A DNA stretch of 64,000 nt from NCBI RefSeq assembly GCF_900111835.1, contig NZ_FOJP01000006.1, positions 1-64,000 on the forward strand. Reading direction: 5' to 3'. Below the pieces are notes generated by a model. It searched no databases. It was given only the letters and a program-made list of their open reading frames with translations, and had not been told where the DNA came from. Both the position numbers and the translations under genes were made by a program. This DNA is from Metapseudomonas otitidis. GTDB lineage: Bacteria > Pseudomonadota > Gammaproteobacteria > Pseudomonadales > Pseudomonadaceae. This document shows positions 48,892-61,932 of the stretch, piece after piece; the stretch's first letter is position 1, and every line of letters starts with the position of its first letter.

Positions 48892-50115
48892 ATGGCTATC
48901 GAGATCAAAGCCCCAACCTTCCCGGAATCGGTCGCCGACGGCACCGTGGCCACCTGGCACAAGAAGCCGGGCGACGCCGTCAAGCGTGACGAGCTGATCG
49001 TCGACATCGAGACCGACAAAGTTGTAATGGAAGTGCTGGCCGAGGCCGACGGCGTACTGGCAGAAATCGTCAAGAACGAGGGCGACACCGTTCTCAGTGG
49101 CGAACTGCTGGGCAAACTGAACGAAGGCGGCGCTGCTGCTGCCGCCCCGGCGGCCGCTGCTGCCCCGGCTCCGGCCGCTCAGGCTGCTGCCCCCGCTGCT
49201 GCTGGTGACGACGCCATCCTGTCCCCGGCCGCTCGCAAGCTGGCCGAGGAAAACGGCATCGACCCGAACAGCATCGCCGGCACCGGCAAAGGTGGCCGCG
49301 TAACCAAGGAAGACGTGGTTGCCGCTGTCGAGGCGAAGAAGAACGCCCCGGCCGCGCCGGCTGCCAAACCGGCTGCTCCGGCCGCCGAGGCGCCGGTATT
49401 CGCTGCGGGTGACCGCGTCGAGAAGCGCGTCCCGATGACCCGCCTGCGCGCCAAGGTTGCCGAGCGTCTGGTCGAAGCCCAGTCCACCATGGCCATGCTG
49501 ACCACCTTCAACGAAGTCGACATGACCGAAGTCATGGCCCTGCGTTCGAAGTACAAGGACCTGTTCGAGAAGACCCACAACGGCGTTCGCCTGGGCTTCA
49601 TGTCCTTCTTCGTCAAGGCGTCCGTCGAAGCGCTGAAGCGCTTCCCGGCTGTCAACGCCTCCATCGACGGCAACGACATCGTCTACCACGGCTACCAGGA
49701 CATCGGCGTTGCCGTTTCCAGCGACCGTGGCCTGGTGGTTCCGGTCCTGCGCAACGCCGAGCTGATGAGCCTGGCCGAAGTCGAGAACGGCATCGCCACC
49801 TTCGGCAAGAAGGCCCGTGAGGGCAAGCTGTCCATCGACGAGATGACCGGTGGCACCTTCACCATCACCAACGGCGGTACCTTCGGTTCGATGATGTCGA
49901 CCCCGATCGTCAACCCGCCTCAGGCTGCCATCCTCGGCATGCACAACATCATCCAGCGCCCCATGGCGATCAACGGCCAGGTTGTGATCCGGCCGATGAT
50001 GTACCTGGCTCTGTCCTACGATCACCGTCTGATCGATGGCAAGGAAGCAGTCAGCTTCCTGGTGACCATCAAGAACCTGCTGGAAGACCCGGCTCGTCTG
50101 CTGCTGGACATCTGA
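48892..50115 (+). CDS. sucB: Dihydrolipoyl succinyltransferase (E2 of 2-oxoglutarate dehydrogenase)
   Basis: The 407-residue core protein has an N-terminal lipoyl domain with the lipoylated Lys in [16 protein letters not shown] (about residue 43), an Ala/Pro linker, an E3-binding domain ([20 protein letters not shown]) and a second linker. The catalytic acyltransferase domain ends with [17 protein letters not shown] (His and Asp of the active site). It passes succinyl to CoA. lpd follows after 66 bp containing a GGCCCC-type hairpin (50137-50152). Confidence 0.98.
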   Translation: MAIEIKAPTFPESVADGTVATWHKKPGDAVKRDELIVDIETDKVVMEVLAEADGVLAEIVKNEGDTVLSGELLGKLNEGGAAAAAPAAAAAPAPAAQAAAPAAAGDDAILSPAARKLAEENGIDPNSIAGTGKGGRVTKEDVVAAVEAKKNAPAAPAAKPAAPAAEAPVFAAGDRVEKRVPMTRLRAKVAERLVEAQSTMAMLTTFNEVDMTEVMALRSKYKDLFEKTHNGVRLGFMSFFVKASVEALKRFPAVNASIDGNDIVYHGYQDIGVAVSSDRGLVVPVLRNAELMSLAEVENGIATFGKKAREGKLSIDEMTGGTFTITNGGTFGSMMSTPIVNPPQAAILGMHNIIQRPMAINGQVVIRPMMYLALSYDHRLIDGKEAVSFLVTIKNLLEDPARLLLDI

Positions 50116-50178
50116 TCGGCGATCTCTCCAAACGGCGGCCCCGCAAGGGGCCGTCCGGTTTCATACGAGAAGGAATGA

Positions 50179-51618
<1,440 letters not shown>

Positions 51619-51625
51619 GCACTAT

Positions 51626-51657
51626 CCCCGGGGAGGGCGCGCGCGACCTTCCCGGGG
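51626..51657. other. Strong hairpin between lpd and sucC
   Basis: CCCCGGGGAGG (51626-51636) is complementary, with one wobble, to CCTTCCCGGGG (51647-51657). It lies 8 bp after lpd in a 188-bp gap. It lacks a T tract; a processing site or transcript-stabilising structure is plausible. Confidence 0.45.
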
Positions 51658-51806
51658 CAGCAGAACCACGGTGGGCAGCCCGTCGTGAAGCCTTCGGGTG
51701 TTCACCGCGGAACGCTCGCCGGACTGCCCCAGGGCAGTCACAGGTGGCGCGGCACCACGAATGCAGCGCCGAATGCGCAATACCCAAACGAAGACGGTAG
51801 ACAAGC

Positions 51807-53860
<2,054 letters not shown>

Positions 53861-53877
53861 GCGTGATTGACTGATGG

Positions 53878-53909
53878 CGAAGGCCACCCTCGGGTGGCCT
53901 TCGTTTTTT
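53878..53909 (+). terminator. Terminator of the sdh-suc operon
   Basis: CGAAGGCCACC (53878-53888) pairs with GGTGGCCTTCG (53893-53903), followed by six Ts, 18 bp after the sucD stop. Confidence 0.95.
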
Positions 53910-53910
53910 C

Positions 53911-54142
53911 TGTCGCAATGTAGCCATGGCGACAACCGATTACAGCAAGCCGACAGCCTGACCTGCATCAGTGCCGCAAAACCGTCGGATTCGCTAGGCT
54001 TGCGACCTTCCTGCGCATGAACCCCAAAAGGGGGAGGGCGCGCACTAGTAGTGGTTTGCCCCAAACGGGCGGATGACGGTTCCCCTCACCCAAAGGGAAG
54101 CCCCCTCGGAACAATGAATTTCGACTCGTGGTATCCCTCTCT
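53911..54142 (+). promoter_or_regulatory. Upstream region of braB
   Basis: These 232 bp hold no gene. The last 120 bp contain several short complementary blocks (for example TTCCC and GGGAA around 54080-54102) and suggest a structured mRNA leader. No clear ribosome-binding site precedes the ATG at 54143. No known riboswitch is recognised. Confidence 0.35.
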
Positions 54143-55456
54143 ATGACTCGTTTGAAAGGCTCGGACCTCCTGGCCCTCGGCTTCATGACCTTTGCGCTCT
54201 TCCTGGGCGCCGGCAACATCATCTTCCCCCCCAGCGCCGGCATGGCGGCAGGCGAGAACGTCTGGTTCGCTGCGATGGGCTTTCTGCTGACCGGCGTCGG
54301 CCTGCCTTTGCTGACCGTCATTGCCCTGGCGCGGGTAGGTGGCGGCATGGATCGCCTGACCTCGCCCCTGGGCAAGGTGGCAGGGCTTCTGCTGGCCATT
54401 GCCGTGTACCTGGCCATAGGGCCTCTGTTCGCGACGCCGCGTACCGCTGTCGTCTCCTTCGAAATGGGCGTTGCCCCCTTCACCGGTGACAACCCCACGG
54501 CGCTGGCCCTCTATTCCTTGGTCTATTTCGCCTTCGCGCTGTTCCTCGCGCTCAACCCCGGGCGGCTGGTGGACAGCATTGGCAAGTTCATCACCCCGGT
54601 GCTGTTGTCGGCACTTCTGGTCCTGGGCGGTGCGGCGCTGTTCGCACCGGCGGGCGACATCGGTGCCAGCAACGACGCCTACGCCAAGGCCCCCTTCGTC
54701 GAGGGCTTCCTGCAGGGCTACCTGACCATGGACACCCTGGGCGCGCTGGTATTCGGCATCGTGATCGCCACGGCGATCCACGACCGTGGCATCTCCGAGC
54801 CGCGCCTGGTCACCCGTTACTCGGTGATCGCCGGCAGCATTGCTGCAATCGGCCTTTCCCTGGTCTACCTCACGCTGTTCTACCTCGGCGCCACCAGCCA
54901 GGGCATTGCCGGCGAGGCACAGAACGGTGTGCAGATCCTCACGGCCTATGTGCAGCACACCTTCGGGACCGCCGGTAGCCTGCTGCTGGCCCTGGTCATC
55001 ACCCTGGCGTGCCTCACCACGGCCGTTGGCCTGCTTACGGCCTGTGGCGAGTTCTTCAGCGGCTTCCTGCCGTTCTCTTACCGCACGGTGGTCATCATCC
55101 TCGGCGTCTTCAGCCTGGTCGTTGCCAACCAGGGCCTGACACAGCTGATCAGCCTGTCGGTGCCGGTACTGGTAGGGCTCTACCCCCTGGCCATTGTGCT
55201 GGTTGCCTTGAGCCTGGCATCGAGCCTGTGGGTCGACGCCCGTCGGGTTTTCATCCCCACCATGGGCGTCGCCTTGGTATTCGGTGTGCTGGACGGCATC
55301 GGTGCAGCCGGCTTCAAGAGTTGGATACCTGGTTTCGTCGCGCAACTGCCGCTGGCAGATCAGAGCCTCGGCTGGTTGCTGCCGGTACTGGCAGTCCTTC
55401 TGGTCGCCGCTGTGCTGGACCGACTGCTGGGGGCCAAGGCACCACAAGTCGCCTGA
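54143..55456 (+). CDS. braB: Branched-chain amino acid carrier BraB (BrnQ/LIVCS family)
   Basis: The 437-residue cation-coupled symporter for Leu, Ile and Val has about 12 membrane helices. Family signatures are LALGFMTFALFLGAGNIIFP at the N-terminus, GPLFATPRTAVVSFEMGVAP, and the later LACLTTAVGLLTACGEFF. It sits immediately after sucD as PA1590 braB does in P. aeruginosa. I use the ATG at 54143; a GTG at 54128 is in frame. Confidence 0.94.
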   Translation: MTRLKGSDLLALGFMTFALFLGAGNIIFPPSAGMAAGENVWFAAMGFLLTGVGLPLLTVIALARVGGGMDRLTSPLGKVAGLLLAIAVYLAIGPLFATPRTAVVSFEMGVAPFTGDNPTALALYSLVYFAFALFLALNPGRLVDSIGKFITPVLLSALLVLGGAALFAPAGDIGASNDAYAKAPFVEGFLQGYLTMDTLGALVFGIVIATAIHDRGISEPRLVTRYSVIAGSIAAIGLSLVYLTLFYLGATSQGIAGEAQNGVQILTAYVQHTFGTAGSLLLALVITLACLTTAVGLLTACGEFFSGFLPFSYRTVVIILGVFSLVVANQGLTQLISLSVPVLVGLYPLAIVLVALSLASSLWVDARRVFIPTMGVALVFGVLDGIGAAGFKSWIPGFVAQLPLADQSLGWLLPVLAVLLVAAVLDRLLGAKAPQVA

Positions 55457-55473
55457 GGTTCGTAGCCAAAAGA

Positions 55474-55496
55474 GACCGCCCACCGGGCGGTCTTTT
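55474..55496 (+). terminator. Terminator of braB
   Basis: GACCGCCC (55474-55481) pairs with GGGCGGTC (55485-55492), followed by TTTT. It may also serve the leftward small gene ending at 55511. Confidence 0.8.
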
Positions 55497-55510
55497 CGTT
55501 TCCGGGGGCT

Positions 55511-55774
55511 TCAGAGCTTGCCTTCACAACCTCGCAGTGAGGTGCGCTCGAAGCGCTCTGGCAACCAGCTGGTGCGTTTCAGGGGCGGGCTCTCGAGTCC
55601 CTGGCGGGTGTCTCGCTCGTTACTGCCCTGTCGGGCGATCTCCTGGCGTGCCTCCAGGTTCTGGGCCACCGCGCCTGCCGAGCCGTGCGCATGGCTCAGC
55701 AGCGTAAAGCCGTTGGTCATCAATGCCAGTGCCGCCAGTGTGAGCAGGCGGCGCCTTGAGAGCTGCTGTTCCAT
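55511..55774 (-). CDS. Small exported protein of unknown function
   Basis: This encodes 87 residues with a twin-arginine-like or Sec-type N-terminal signal: LSRRRLLTLAALALMTNG, followed by a polar, Arg-rich mature part (RTSWLPERFERTSLRGC) with a single Cys. I chose the ATG at 55774 because GAGGTGGCC precedes it; the ATG at 55780 is in frame. It lies 7 bp after the small membrane gene and is probably co-transcribed. The family is not recognised. Confidence 0.6.
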   Translation of the reverse strand: MEQQLSRRRLLTLAALALMTNGFTLLSHAHGSAGAVAQNLEARQEIARQGSNERDTRQGLESPPLKRTSWLPERFERTSLRGCEGKL

Positions 55775-55781
55775 GGCCACC

Positions 55782-56000
55782 TCAGCTTCGCCTTGCCGGG
55801 GGCGACAGGGGATGAGGATCGCTCAGCAACAGAGTCGGAACGGCCTGTGCCAGGCGTTCTCCCCAGCCGACCTGCGGCAGCACCGGTCGCGCCTGGCTGA
55901 AGCTGCCGCTCAGCACCAGAACGATAGTCACCACGATGGTGTAGAGGCCCAGGCTGGCCAGCGCGCCGTTGCGTGCGTAAGTGAGCGGGGAGGGGGTCAT
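55782..56000 (-). CDS. Small single-pass membrane protein of unknown function
   Basis: The 72-residue protein has one membrane segment (about 12-32, ALASLGLYTIVVTIVLVLSG) followed by a short periplasmic or cytoplasmic tail. It looks like a small inner-membrane subunit. It is paired with the exported protein downstream; the two form a leftward unit in the gap between braB and the amidotransferase gene. Confidence 0.55.
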   Translation of the reverse strand: MTPSPLTYARNGALASLGLYTIVVTIVLVLSGSFSQARPVLPQVGWGERLAQAVPTLLLSDPHPLSPPARRS

Positions 56001-56304
56001 GGCTGCGATCCGTCATCGGGTTGGGGTGACCCAGAATCGCCAATACGGATTCGATGGAAAAACGCTCCCTGAGCATTTCAACTATCGACATGGACGATAT
56101 CATCGCCACGAGCGTCAAATTTTATTGACGATGCTGGCGCAGTGTCATGCCAGCTCCGTCGTGGCAGGTTGCAATTTCCTTCCCGAATTTCAGGCGCTTC
56201 GGCAACACGAGCAGGTCTTGCGAAGCGGCGCTATTTCAAAGCTCGGAGGCTTGTGTTAAATAAATCGCACACAAGGTGCCTTACCCAAGCTTCAGGACAA
56301 TTTC
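56001..56304. other. Intergenic region upstream of the amidotransferase gene
   Basis: These 304 bp hold no supported gene. The region is more AT-rich than its surroundings at 56085-56130 and 56255-56275 (TTAAATAAATCGCAC), which would suit promoters for both divergent units. No repeat or RNA gene is recognised. Confidence 0.4.
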
Positions 56305-57027
56305 ATGCCCCTACGCATCTGCATTCTGGAAACCGATATCCTTCGCCCTGAGCTCGTCGACGAGTACAAGGGCTACGGCAAGATGTTCGAACAGCTCTTC
56401 GCCAAGCAGCCCATAGAGGCCGAGTTTGTCACCTACAACGTGGTGGAAGGCCATTACCCGGCTGCCGGCGAGCGCTTCGATGCCTACCTGGTCACCGGCA
56501 GCAAGGCCGACTCCTTCGGCGACGATCCCTGGATCCAGACCCTGCGCACCTACCTGCTGGAGCGCTACAAGGCTGGCGATAAACTGCTCGGTATCTGCTT
56601 CGGCCACCAGTTGCTGGCCCTGCTGCTGGGCGGCAAGACCGAGCGCGCCACCCAGGGCTGGGGCGTTGGTACCCATGCTTATCGCGTCGAGAAACAGCCG
56701 GAGTGGATGAGTCCGGCGCTGGACGAGCTGACCCTGCTGATCAGCCACCAGGACCAGGTCACCCGCCTGCCCGAGAACGCCACCCTCATCGCCTCCAGCG
56801 AGTTCTGCCCCAATGCCGCCTACGCCATTGGCGAGCAGGTGCTGTGCTTCCAGGGGCACCCGGAGTTCGTTCACGACTACTCCCGTGCCTTGCTCAACAT
56901 CCGCCAGCAGGCCCTGGGCGACCAGGTGTATGGCCAGGGCATCGCCAGCCTCGATCGCGACCACCAGGGCACGGCAGTGGCCGAGTGGATGATGCGCTTC
57001 GTGGCCAAAGGCCGCAGCGCCGCCTGA
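56305..57027 (+). CDS. Type 1 glutamine amidotransferase (GuaA-like single domain)
   Basis: The 240-residue protein is one class I amidotransferase domain. The nucleophile Cys is in KLLGICFGHQLLALLLGGK and the His-x-Glu pair in CFQGHPEFVHDYS. No synthetase domain is attached. Related stand-alone proteins act on gamma-glutamyl compounds or as GMP-synthase-like proteins of unknown substrate. Confidence 0.88.
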   Translation: MPLRICILETDILRPELVDEYKGYGKMFEQLFAKQPIEAEFVTYNVVEGHYPAAGERFDAYLVTGSKADSFGDDPWIQTLRTYLLERYKAGDKLLGICFGHQLLALLLGGKTERATQGWGVGTHAYRVEKQPEWMSPALDELTLLISHQDQVTRLPENATLIASSEFCPNAAYAIGEQVLCFQGHPEFVHDYSRALLNIRQQALGDQVYGQGIASLDRDHQGTAVAEWMMRFVAKGRSAA

Positions 57028-57100
57028 GTCTCCTCTCGCGCACGCACACGAACCGATGCCCGCATCAGCAGGCATCGTTTTTTTCAGGCCTGGGAAAGGG

Positions 57101-58072
57101 CTAGAGCCAGCCGGAGCGCTTGAAGCTGGCGAACAGGGCCGTGCAGCCCGCGGCGATGAAGCCCAGTACGCCGAAGTAGCCGTAGTGCCAGGTCAACTCC
57201 GGCATGTTCTGGAAGTTCATCCCGTAGATGCCCGCCACGGCGGTGGGGAACGCCAGGATTGCTGCCCAGGCGGCGAACTTGCGCTGCACCACGCTCTGGC
57301 GCGAGGACTCCAGCAGCAAGCCGATCTCGATGGCGTGGTCCGCCATCTCCCGCAGACCGGTAAGGTCTTCCAGCAGGCGACTCACGTGGATGGCGATGTC
57401 GCGGAAGTAGGGGCGCATGTTCTTGTCGATGAAAGGGAAGTCCAGGCGCTGCAGCTCCTGGCAGATTTCCGCCAGCGGACCGATGTAGCGGCGCAGGCGC
57501 AGCAGGTCGCGGCGCAGTCCCTGGATGTGCACCACATCGGCCTGGGTCAGCGGGCATTCCAGCACCCGCAGTTCCAGCGCTTCCAGGTCGGCGTGGTAGG
57601 TGTCGATCAGCGGCCGGTAGTTCTCGATCACGAAGGCCAGCAGCGCGTAGAGGACGAAGTCCTCGCCGTGCTCCAGCAGCAGCGGACGGGCCTCGCAACG
57701 CTGGCGGACCTGGGAGTAGGGCGCCGACTCGCCATAACGCGCGCTGATCACATAGCCGTTGCCGGCGAACAGCTGGGTTTCGATGAACACCAGCTGGCCG
57801 TTTTCCTTCACGGGGGAATAGAGCACCAGGAACAGCGCATCGCCGAAGGTTTCCAGCTTGGGGCGGGTGTGGCGCTGCAGGGCGTCTTCCAGCGCCAGTT
57901 CGTGCAGGCCGAACTGCCGCTGGAGCGTGGTCAGTTCCTCGGGGCCCGGGTCATGCAGGCCGATCCAGACGAAGTGGCCGGGCTTTCTCGCCCATTCGAG
58001 CCCCTCGTCGAGGCTGATGTTGGCAACGCGCTTGCCTTTGGAGTAGACGGCGGCAGCGACCACATGACCCAT
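57101..58072 (-). CDS. corA: CorA-family magnesium/cobalt channel
   Basis: The 323-residue protein has a large cytoplasmic N-terminal domain and two C-terminal membrane helices. The signature GMN is in AGIYGMNFQNMPELTWHYGY at the end of the first helix. It is expected to form a pentamer carrying Mg2+ (or Zn2+ in the ZntB branch); the MPEL sequence after GMN favours CorA. Confidence 0.93.
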   Translation of the reverse strand: MGHVVAAAVYSKGKRVANISLDEGLEWARKPGHFVWIGLHDPGPEELTTLQRQFGLHELALEDALQRHTRPKLETFGDALFLVLYSPVKENGQLVFIETQLFAGNGYVISARYGESAPYSQVRQRCEARPLLLEHGEDFVLYALLAFVIENYRPLIDTYHADLEALELRVLECPLTQADVVHIQGLRRDLLRLRRYIGPLAEICQELQRLDFPFIDKNMRPYFRDIAIHVSRLLEDLTGLREMADHAIEIGLLLESSRQSVVQRKFAAWAAILAFPTAVAGIYGMNFQNMPELTWHYGYFGVLGFIAAGCTALFASFKRSGWL

Positions 58073-58166
58073 GTAAGTGTTCCCTGTGCGACTGGAGAGT
58101 GGGGCGAGCTTAACCCGCCCGGCGCATCAGCGGGGCGCCACGTTGCCCAGGGCCACGTGGGCGCTA

Positions 58167-58886
58167 TCAGTCGGTGGCCAGTTCGCGGTCCATGCCCTCG
58201 ATGCAGTCGAGCATGCGCTGGCGGCACTCCTCCATCAGCGCGGGCATGTCGTCGAGTGTCAGGCCGGCCGTGGGGATGGCCGGCAGCGCACGGATCAGCA
58301 CCCGGCCACTGTTCCAACTGTTCAGCCGCAGTTGACGGACGTAGTTGCTGACGCACACGGGAATGATCGGCACTCCCGCGTTGATGGCCATCTGGAAAGC
58401 CCCGCGCTTGAACGGCAGCAGGCGTTTGCCCTGGTTGCGGGTGCCTTCGGGGAAGACCCAGATGGAGGTGTCGCGATTGCGCAGCGTTTCGGTGGTGGTG
58501 ACCATCGCGTCGCGGGCGCGGCGGGCGTTGCCCCGGTCGATCAGCACATTGCCGGCCAGCCAATAGAGCTGGCCGAAGAAGGGAATCCATTTCAGGCTCT
58601 TCTTGCCGATGCTGACGGTACGTGGCGGTACCACCCGGCCCAGCACGTAGAGATCGAAGTTGGACTGGTGGTTGGCGATGATCACGCAGGGGTGGTCCCG
58701 GGTCAGCGTACTGACCTCGGCCTTGAGCTTCAAGCGCATGATGCACAGGCCTGGCAGCCCGTAGAGACGAGCACACAGGCGGCTGTTGTCGGGGTTGAAC
58801 GGGCGGCACAGGCCCAGCAGCAGACCGGCGACGCCGGCGATGATGAAATGCACGCCCATCAGGACCATGCGCAGGAGAAAAAGCAT
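58167..58886 (-). CDS. 1-Acyl-sn-glycerol-3-phosphate acyltransferase (PlsC family)
   Basis: The 239-residue protein has an N-terminal membrane segment (1-25). Catalytic motif I is ANHQSNFDLYVLG (H-x4-D), motif II-III includes FPEGTRNQGK, and the later IIPVCVSNYVR gives the substrate-binding strand. It acylates lysophosphatidate to phosphatidate in phospholipid synthesis. Pseudomonas usually has several PlsC paralogues; the specific one is not resolved. Confidence 0.9.
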   Translation of the reverse strand: MLFLLRMVLMGVHFIIAGVAGLLLGLCRPFNPDNSRLCARLYGLPGLCIMRLKLKAEVSTLTRDHPCVIIANHQSNFDLYVLGRVVPPRTVSIGKKSLKWIPFFGQLYWLAGNVLIDRGNARRARDAMVTTTETLRNRDTSIWVFPEGTRNQGKRLLPFKRGAFQMAINAGVPIIPVCVSNYVRQLRLNSWNSGRVLIRALPAIPTAGLTLDDMPALMEECRQRMLDCIEGMDRELATD

Positions 58887-58961
58887 CGGGCTCGCTCGAT
58901 CAGGTAAAAGGCGCGCAGTGTACGGGTGTGCACTTTTGCCTGCAATCGCAGGCCACCGGGG

Positions 58962-59795
58962 TCAATGGCCGCGCCCCGGCGTGGGCAGCTCGGGCTCCAG
59001 TGCGCTGTATTCCCGCACCAGCCGAGCCACCGTGCCGTCGTCCATCACTTCGCCCAGCGCGGTATTGAAGTGCTGGATGAAATCGGCCCGGTACGGATAG
59101 GCCTCGGTGTTCAGGCGGGAGAACCCCAGGTGGCCATGCTCGGTGGACAGCGTCGGGCCCTCCACCAGGCGGCTGGCCTCGTCATGGCTCAGACTGCCGT
59201 CGCGGACCATGCGCTGCAGCTCCCAGAGGATCGACAGCCGGTCGTTGATGTACACGTCGGTGCGCTGGTGCAGCAGTTTCAGCAGGTTGGTGCGGTTGTC
59301 GCGGGCGTAGGACTGGTCGATCACCCCGGACTCCACCATGTCGCGGTAGCGCACGTCGTCCACCGTGACGAAGCCGCTGTTCAGGCCCACCCGCAACCCG
59401 GCATAGGCCCTGGGGAAGTCCTCGAAGTGGCGCTTGCCCGCCAGGCCCGGGCGGATGAACACCGCCAGGCGCTCCTCCAGGATCGGCCGGGAATATTCCA
59501 TCCACGGCCGCTCTTCAGGCCGGTAGTAGGGCGGATAGAGGGCGAAGGCGCTGCCCTTGGCGATCTCCGCCAGGCCACGGGGCCAGGGGAGGGGACGGAT
59601 GGACACGTGGTACTCCGGCATGCGCTTGAACACGCTGCGCAGGATGTCGGTGTACAGGCCCCGGGCCTCGCCGTTCTCCTCGTAGCTATAGGGCGGGTAG
59701 CCGGAATCGCAAAGGATGGTGACCTCGATGGGATCGGCCTCCGCGCGCCCCAGCAACAGGGCGCAGACGAAGGCGAGGCGCAGGAGCATACGCAT
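58962..59795 (-). CDS. Periplasmic solute-binding protein (family 3)
   Basis: The 277-residue protein has a signal peptide (1-20) and a family 3 binding-protein fold: VTILCDSGYPPYSYEENGEA, then GLYTDILRSVFKRMP and the C-terminal FIQHFNTALGEVMDDGTVAR. No ABC permease is adjacent. It ends far from any transporter but lies 39 bp downstream of the chemoreceptor gene on the same strand, so it may deliver a ligand to it or be an orphan sensor domain (inference). Confidence 0.85.
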   Translation of the reverse strand: MRMLLRLAFVCALLLGRAEADPIEVTILCDSGYPPYSYEENGEARGLYTDILRSVFKRMPEYHVSIRPLPWPRGLAEIAKGSAFALYPPYYRPEERPWMEYSRPILEERLAVFIRPGLAGKRHFEDFPRAYAGLRVGLNSGFVTVDDVRYRDMVESGVIDQSYARDNRTNLLKLLHQRTDVYINDRLSILWELQRMVRDGSLSHDEASRLVEGPTLSTEHGHLGFSRLNTEAYPYRADFIQHFNTALGEVMDDGTVARLVREYSALEPELPTPGRGH

Positions 59796-59834
59796 GGCGG
59801 CCTCCGGGAATGCCGCGCCAGGCGCGGCGCGTGG

Positions 59835-61718
59835 TCAGATCCTGAAGCGGCTGAGCAGGCGATCCTGCTGGCCGACCTGATCCACCATCACCGCGCATTG
59901 GCGCACCTGCTGCTCGGCGCCGCCGGCCACCTCGTGGCTGATGTCGCGGATGTTGGTGGTGTTGCGGTTGATCTCTTCGGTGGTGGCGCTCTGTTCCTCG
60001 GCCGCCGTGGCGATCTGCAGGTTCATGTCGTTGATGCGGTTGATGGCCTCGCGGATGCGCCCGAGCATGTCGTTGGCCGCGCCGGCGTCCTCTGCCGTGC
60101 GGCTCGCGGTGTCGCGGCTCTGCTGCATGCGTTGCTCGGCCTGGCGTACACCGGTCTGCAACTGGTCGATCATCTGGCGGATTTCCTGGGTCGACTGCTG
60201 GGTGCGGGAGGCCAGGGAGCGCACCTCGTCCGCCACCACGGCGAAGCCCCGCCCTGATTCGCCCGCCCGCGCCGCCTCGATGGCCGCGTTGAGGGCCAGC
60301 AGGTTGGTCTGGTCGGCGATGCTGGTGATCACCGAGAGGATCGACTCGATGTTCTGGCTCAGCTTGGCCAGCTCGTTGATGGCCTGGCCGGTGTCCTCCA
60401 TCTCGTCGGCCAGCTGCTTGATCGCCTGGGTGGAGTTGGAAACCACCCCCACGCCATTCTCGGTCTCCTCGTTGGCCGCCAAGGCAGCCTGGGCTGCGGC
60501 CTGGGCGTTGCGCGCCACCTCCTCGGCAGTGGAGGCCATCTCCTGCATGGCGGTGGCCAACTGGTCCAGCTCCTGCAGCTGCACCTGCAGGCGGCTGGCG
60601 GCCTGCTCGGCTTCGTGGGAGGTGAGCTGGGTACTGCCGCGAACCTGGCGGGAGCTGCTCATCACGTCGGCGATCAGCGTCTGCAGGTTCTGCAGGAAGC
60701 CGTTGAACTCGCGGGACAGCACGGAAATCTCGTCATTGCCCTCGGCCGGCAGGCGCCGGGTCAGGTCGCCCTCGCCGCTGTTGATCTCGCGCAGCGAGGC
60801 GGCCAGGCCGTCCAGCGGGCGCAGCAGGCTCTTCACCAGCAGGCTGAGCACCACCAGGCTGATCACCACGCCCAGCACAGTGCCGATCACGGCGCGCCAG
60901 CTCAGGGCATTGGCCTCGGCCATCACCTTGTCCTGGTCGAGGACCACGCCGATGTACCAGTCCATCCCCTTGAGGTTGGGCAGCGGGGTGAAGGAGACGA
61001 GCAGCTTCTTGCCTCCGGCTTCCACCTCCTGCAGCTCCTTGCGCAGCGCCGGGCTCTTGCCGTCGAACAGCTCGCTGTAGGACTTGCCGTTCAGCTTGGT
61101 GTCCGGGTGGGAAATGATGTTGCCGTCGCGGCTCAGCAGGAAGGCATAGCCGGCGCCGTTGAAATCCAGGGTGTTGACGGCATCGGCCACGGTCTTCAGG
61201 CGGATGTCACCGCCCATCACACCGAGGAATTTGCCGGCATCGGTGATGCGCGCAACGGCAGAAATGAGGATCTCGCCTGTGGTGGAGTCGGTGTAGGGCT
61301 CGGTGAGCACGGCCTGGCTGCCGTTCTTGCCGACTGCGTACCAGGGGCGCTGGCGACCGTCCCAGTCCGGCTTGGGCTGCCAGGACGCATCGTTCTTGAT
61401 CGGCTTGCCGTCTGCCTCCAGTGCACCGAATACCAGGATGAATTCGTTGCGCAGCATGGGCGAATCGAACACCCGTTGGGTCTGCTCGGGGCTGTATTGG
61501 CTGTCGACGTTCTGCGCCATGAGGTCCATCAGGCGGAGCTTGGCGTTGAGCCAGTTCTCGATCTGCCGGGCCAGTGCGTTGCTGCTTTCGGAAATGCTGG
61601 ACTCGGTCTGGGCGCGCAGCGTCTCGCGGACCTGGCTCACCTGGGAGAGGGACAACAGCGCGGTGGTCAGGAACAGCACGGCGGCTGCGGCGAGGCTGAC
61701 CTTGTGGACGATTCTCAT
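59835..61718 (-). CDS. Methyl-accepting chemotaxis protein with dCache domain
   Basis: The 627-residue receptor has a membrane helix (8-28), a periplasmic dCache_1 domain (about 35-275), a second membrane helix (about 281-303), HAMP (about 305-358) and a signalling domain with the hairpin tip [20 protein letters not shown]. The ligand site has Arg124, Trp126, Tyr127, Tyr142, Asp144 and Asp171, which fall two residues before the amino-acid-binding residues of PctA as I recall them; the remaining position, Tyr121 in PctA, is Trp119 here. That suggests an amino-acid or related amine ligand with altered specificity. There is no CheR-docking pentapeptide. Confidence 0.9.
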   Translation of the reverse strand: MRIVHKVSLAAAAVLFLTTALLSLSQVSQVRETLRAQTESSISESSNALARQIENWLNAKLRLMDLMAQNVDSQYSPEQTQRVFDSPMLRNEFILVFGALEADGKPIKNDASWQPKPDWDGRQRPWYAVGKNGSQAVLTEPYTDSTTGEILISAVARITDAGKFLGVMGGDIRLKTVADAVNTLDFNGAGYAFLLSRDGNIISHPDTKLNGKSYSELFDGKSPALRKELQEVEAGGKKLLVSFTPLPNLKGMDWYIGVVLDQDKVMAEANALSWRAVIGTVLGVVISLVVLSLLVKSLLRPLDGLAASLREINSGEGDLTRRLPAEGNDEISVLSREFNGFLQNLQTLIADVMSSSRQVRGSTQLTSHEAEQAASRLQVQLQELDQLATAMQEMASTAEEVARNAQAAAQAALAANEETENGVGVVSNSTQAIKQLADEMEDTGQAINELAKLSQNIESILSVITSIADQTNLLALNAAIEAARAGESGRGFAVVADEVRSLASRTQQSTQEIRQMIDQLQTGVRQAEQRMQQSRDTASRTAEDAGAANDMLGRIREAINRINDMNLQIATAAEEQSATTEEINRNTTNIRDISHEVAGGAEQQVRQCAVMVDQVGQQDRLLSRFRI

Positions 61719-61885
61719 TCGGGACTCCCCAAGCGGATGGAAGGCTGGCGGCTACCGTCCCTGACTGCCCCACGCATTAAAAGTAATACAGGTTTGCCAA
61801 GCTCACCTGTCAACGTGCCATCACCCGTCGGAAAATGAGCGGCGCTCCACAACCGCTCCGCTGAGCGAGCGCGACCCGCCAGCAT

Positions 61886-61912
61886 GAAAAAGCCCGGCGC
61901 TGGGCCGGGCTT
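61886..61912 (-). terminator. Terminator of the crotonase gene
   Basis: On the minus strand a GCCCGGC-type stem (61891-61898 with 61904-61912) is followed by TTTTTCAT, 21 bp beyond the crotonase stop. Confidence 0.85.
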
Positions 61913-61932
61913 CGGGGGCTTGCCGGGGGCGC

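Noticed and set aside
46060-50025. A 1321-codon open frame antisense to sucA and sucB
   Set aside because: It mirrors the codon bias of strongly expressed high-GC genes on the other strand; the translation is low in complexity (Val/Gly/Asp/Leu runs) and crosses two real genes and their gap.
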